Of a DNA stretch of 64,000 bases, positions 63,113 through 64,000 are shown piece by piece. Origin of the DNA: an uncultured Gammaproteobacteria bacterium (GTDB taxonomy: Bacteria; Pseudomonadota; Gammaproteobacteria; Pseudomonadales; Pseudohongiellaceae). Numbering within the stretch: the stretch's first letter is position 1; every line of letters begins with the position of its first letter. Under the pieces are notes generated by a model. That model ran no database searches, was not told the origin of the DNA, and saw nothing but the letters and a program-made list of their open reading frames with translations. Both the position numbers and the translations under genes were made by a program. The DNA lies in assembly GCA_913061515.1 (NCBI GenBank), contig CAJXSF010000006.1:23623-87622 (forward strand), in the 5' to 3' direction.

Positions 63113-63534
63113 GATAAGAGGTGCCTCGTAACGTAGACTGTAGCGATCGCAACGGTCATGAATGTGGCGGTAGAAACAATAGAGCGGGGGGATCGACGAG
63201 CAATGCCGCATACCCCATGCCCTGATGTGCAGCCAGACCCAAGCCGAGTCCCGATGCCAACCAGTAATCCCGCCAGTATGAGTAGGGGGCCACTTGCCTG
63301 CATTTCGATGGGCAGAGGTCGCCCAAAGACGATTTGATATACAAAGGCCCCAATAATTAGGCCTCCTATAAAGGCTGCGCGCCAAGACAGACCGCCTTCT
63401 TTATTCCAAGTGATGACCCCGGTTAGAATCCCTGATATGCCAGTGATGCGGCCAAGTAATAGCAGCATGGTGAGGCTTGCAATGCCAATCAGGCTGCCTC
63501 CAATCAGGCCGCCTGCGAAATTCGGTTCTATCAT
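63109..63534 (-). CDS. YeeE/YedE-like sulfur transport protein, first half
   Basis: A 141-residue membrane protein with four helices and the hallmark GSGCTSGHGVCG near the C-terminus, the conserved Cys pair needed for thiosulfate passage in YeeE. It is the N-terminal half, fused to the other half in E. coli-like YeeE. The two genes overlap in ATGA and are translationally coupled, as in other split PmpA/PmpB-like pairs. No sulfur metabolism genes are adjacent, apart from metE about 5 kb away. Confidence 0.88.
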   Translation of the reverse strand: MIEPNFAGGLIGGSLIGIASLTMLLLLGRITGISGILTGVITWNKEGGLSWRAAFIGGLIIGAFVYQIVFGRPLPIEMQASGPLLILAGLLVGIGTRLGSGCTSGHGVCGIARRSPRSIVSTATFMTVAIATVYVTRHLLS

Positions 63535-63763
63535 GACAGTCTCCTATAGGTTGCTGTCTAGAGTAAAAATATAGCTCGCTGATGTTGCTCTTCCATTATG
63601 AGTCGCACGGAACCTCTCAAGCGAGTTTTAATTACATTAATTGGTAAGAATCATTGCGTTAGATCAAGCTCGTTTTGTGCACATACGGATGCGCTAGACA
63701 CTCGTGTTCAGAGTGTTTATTCTTGGTCGTTATCAATAAAGCAATACCAAGAGATCGGATCTT

Positions 63764-63952
63764 ATGAGTCTTTACAAAAAACTGTTTGTCGTTATCGACC
63801 CTACTACCGAAGTACAGCCAGCACTTGCTCGTGCTGCGGATATCGGTGCCAAGAGCAAAGGCAAGGTTACGGCGTTCTCTGCCGTCTATAAATCGATTGA
63901 CGAAATGGACGATGCCGCTTCGCGTAAGTCAGGCAAACAAGCAGTATTGAAG
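63764..63952 (+). CDS. Universal stress protein (UspA family), 3' end missing
   Basis: The first 63 residues of a Usp domain: MSLYKKLFVVIDPTTEVQPALARAADIGAK with the Asp of the ATP-binding loop, then SKGKVTAFSAVY. It starts at the ATG at 63764 after a weak AAGAGAT site, and the coding sequence is interrupted at 63952 by adapter sequence, not by a stop. The length suggests UspE-like or UspA-like; both remain possible because the ending is absent. Usp proteins help survive starvation and stress. Confidence 0.8.
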
Positions 63953-64000
63953 CTGTCTCTTATACACATCTCCGAGCCCACGAGACCTCTCTACATCTCG
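63953..64000 (+). other. Illumina Nextera i7 adapter (sequencing artefact)
   Basis: From 63953 the sequence is the Nextera transposase end (CTGTCTCTTATACACATCT), then the read-2 part ending CCACGAGAC, then an eight-base index CTCTCTAC, then ATCTCG, the beginning of the P7 flow-cell sequence. Codon 63 of the Usp gene ends at 63952, immediately before the adapter. These bases are not part of the genome. Confidence 0.97.

Noticed and set aside
63598..63891. 97-codon open frame across the start of the universal stress gene
   Set aside because: It is Cys/Arg/Ser-rich, has no recognisable domain and overlaps the Usp frame, which has clear family similarity.

Overview
The window is a densely packed, non-mobile chromosomal segment of a Gram-negative gammaproteobacterium with roughly even base composition. 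Supporting genes are an LpxH-like lipid A hydrolase, RimK, CbpA with CbpM, SlyD, MetE with divergent MetR, a two-subunit pyruvate carboxylase of the Pseudomonas kind, HME-type RND metal efflux, and many lipoproteins with standard lipoboxes. I cannot name the family; the gene content suggests a free-living, probably aquatic, peptide-using heterotroph. I found no tRNA or rRNA gene, insertion sequence, prophage or CRISPR array.

Layout. 1-5.0 kb: tail of a Lon-N-domain gene, two tiny membrane proteins, a secreted trypsin-like protease, a YdcF-like envelope protein, a peroxiredoxin/dienelactone hydrolase/GGDEF cluster and a Nudix CoA pyrophosphatase. 5.2-14.7 kb: oxidoreductases (nitronate monooxygenase, SDR, aldehyde dehydrogenase followed by a glyoxalase remnant), SlyD, a YiiX-like hydrolase, an NHL propeller protein, LpxH-like, CYTH, cbpA-cbpM and a secreted lectin-like protein. 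14.8-24.4 kb: TPR protein, GDT1-type cation transporter, DUF3014 protein, RecQ, TrhO, an ECF sigma/anti-sigma/periplasmic sensor operon, and an exported protein with Ser/Asp/Lys/Gly hexapeptide repeats. 24.6-40.0 kb: an MscS channel, then two consecutive complete peptide ABC importers covering about 14.4 kb. The first has a permease with a fibronectin-III-like insert; the second has two tandem paralogous binding lipoproteins. 40-47.6 kb: RimK, SURF1, pyruvate carboxylase A and B, and a lipoprotein amidase. 47.6-55.5 kb: a metal RND efflux operon (outer-membrane, adaptor and pump proteins, DUF3240) with a divergent two-component system. 55.6-63.5 kb: metE/metR, a radical SAM-GNAT gene pair, a family VIII esterase and a split YeeE/YedE sulfur transporter. 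The window ends in a truncated universal stress gene.

Two points stand out. The radical SAM-GNAT pair is translationally coupled, of unknown function, and has upstream a roughly 30-bp element nearly the same as one in the metE/metR intergenic region, so it may belong to the same regulon. And the last 48 bases are not genomic: from 63953 the sequence is an Illumina Nextera i7 adapter with its index, so the final gene is cut by library or assembly residue rather than by a natural break.
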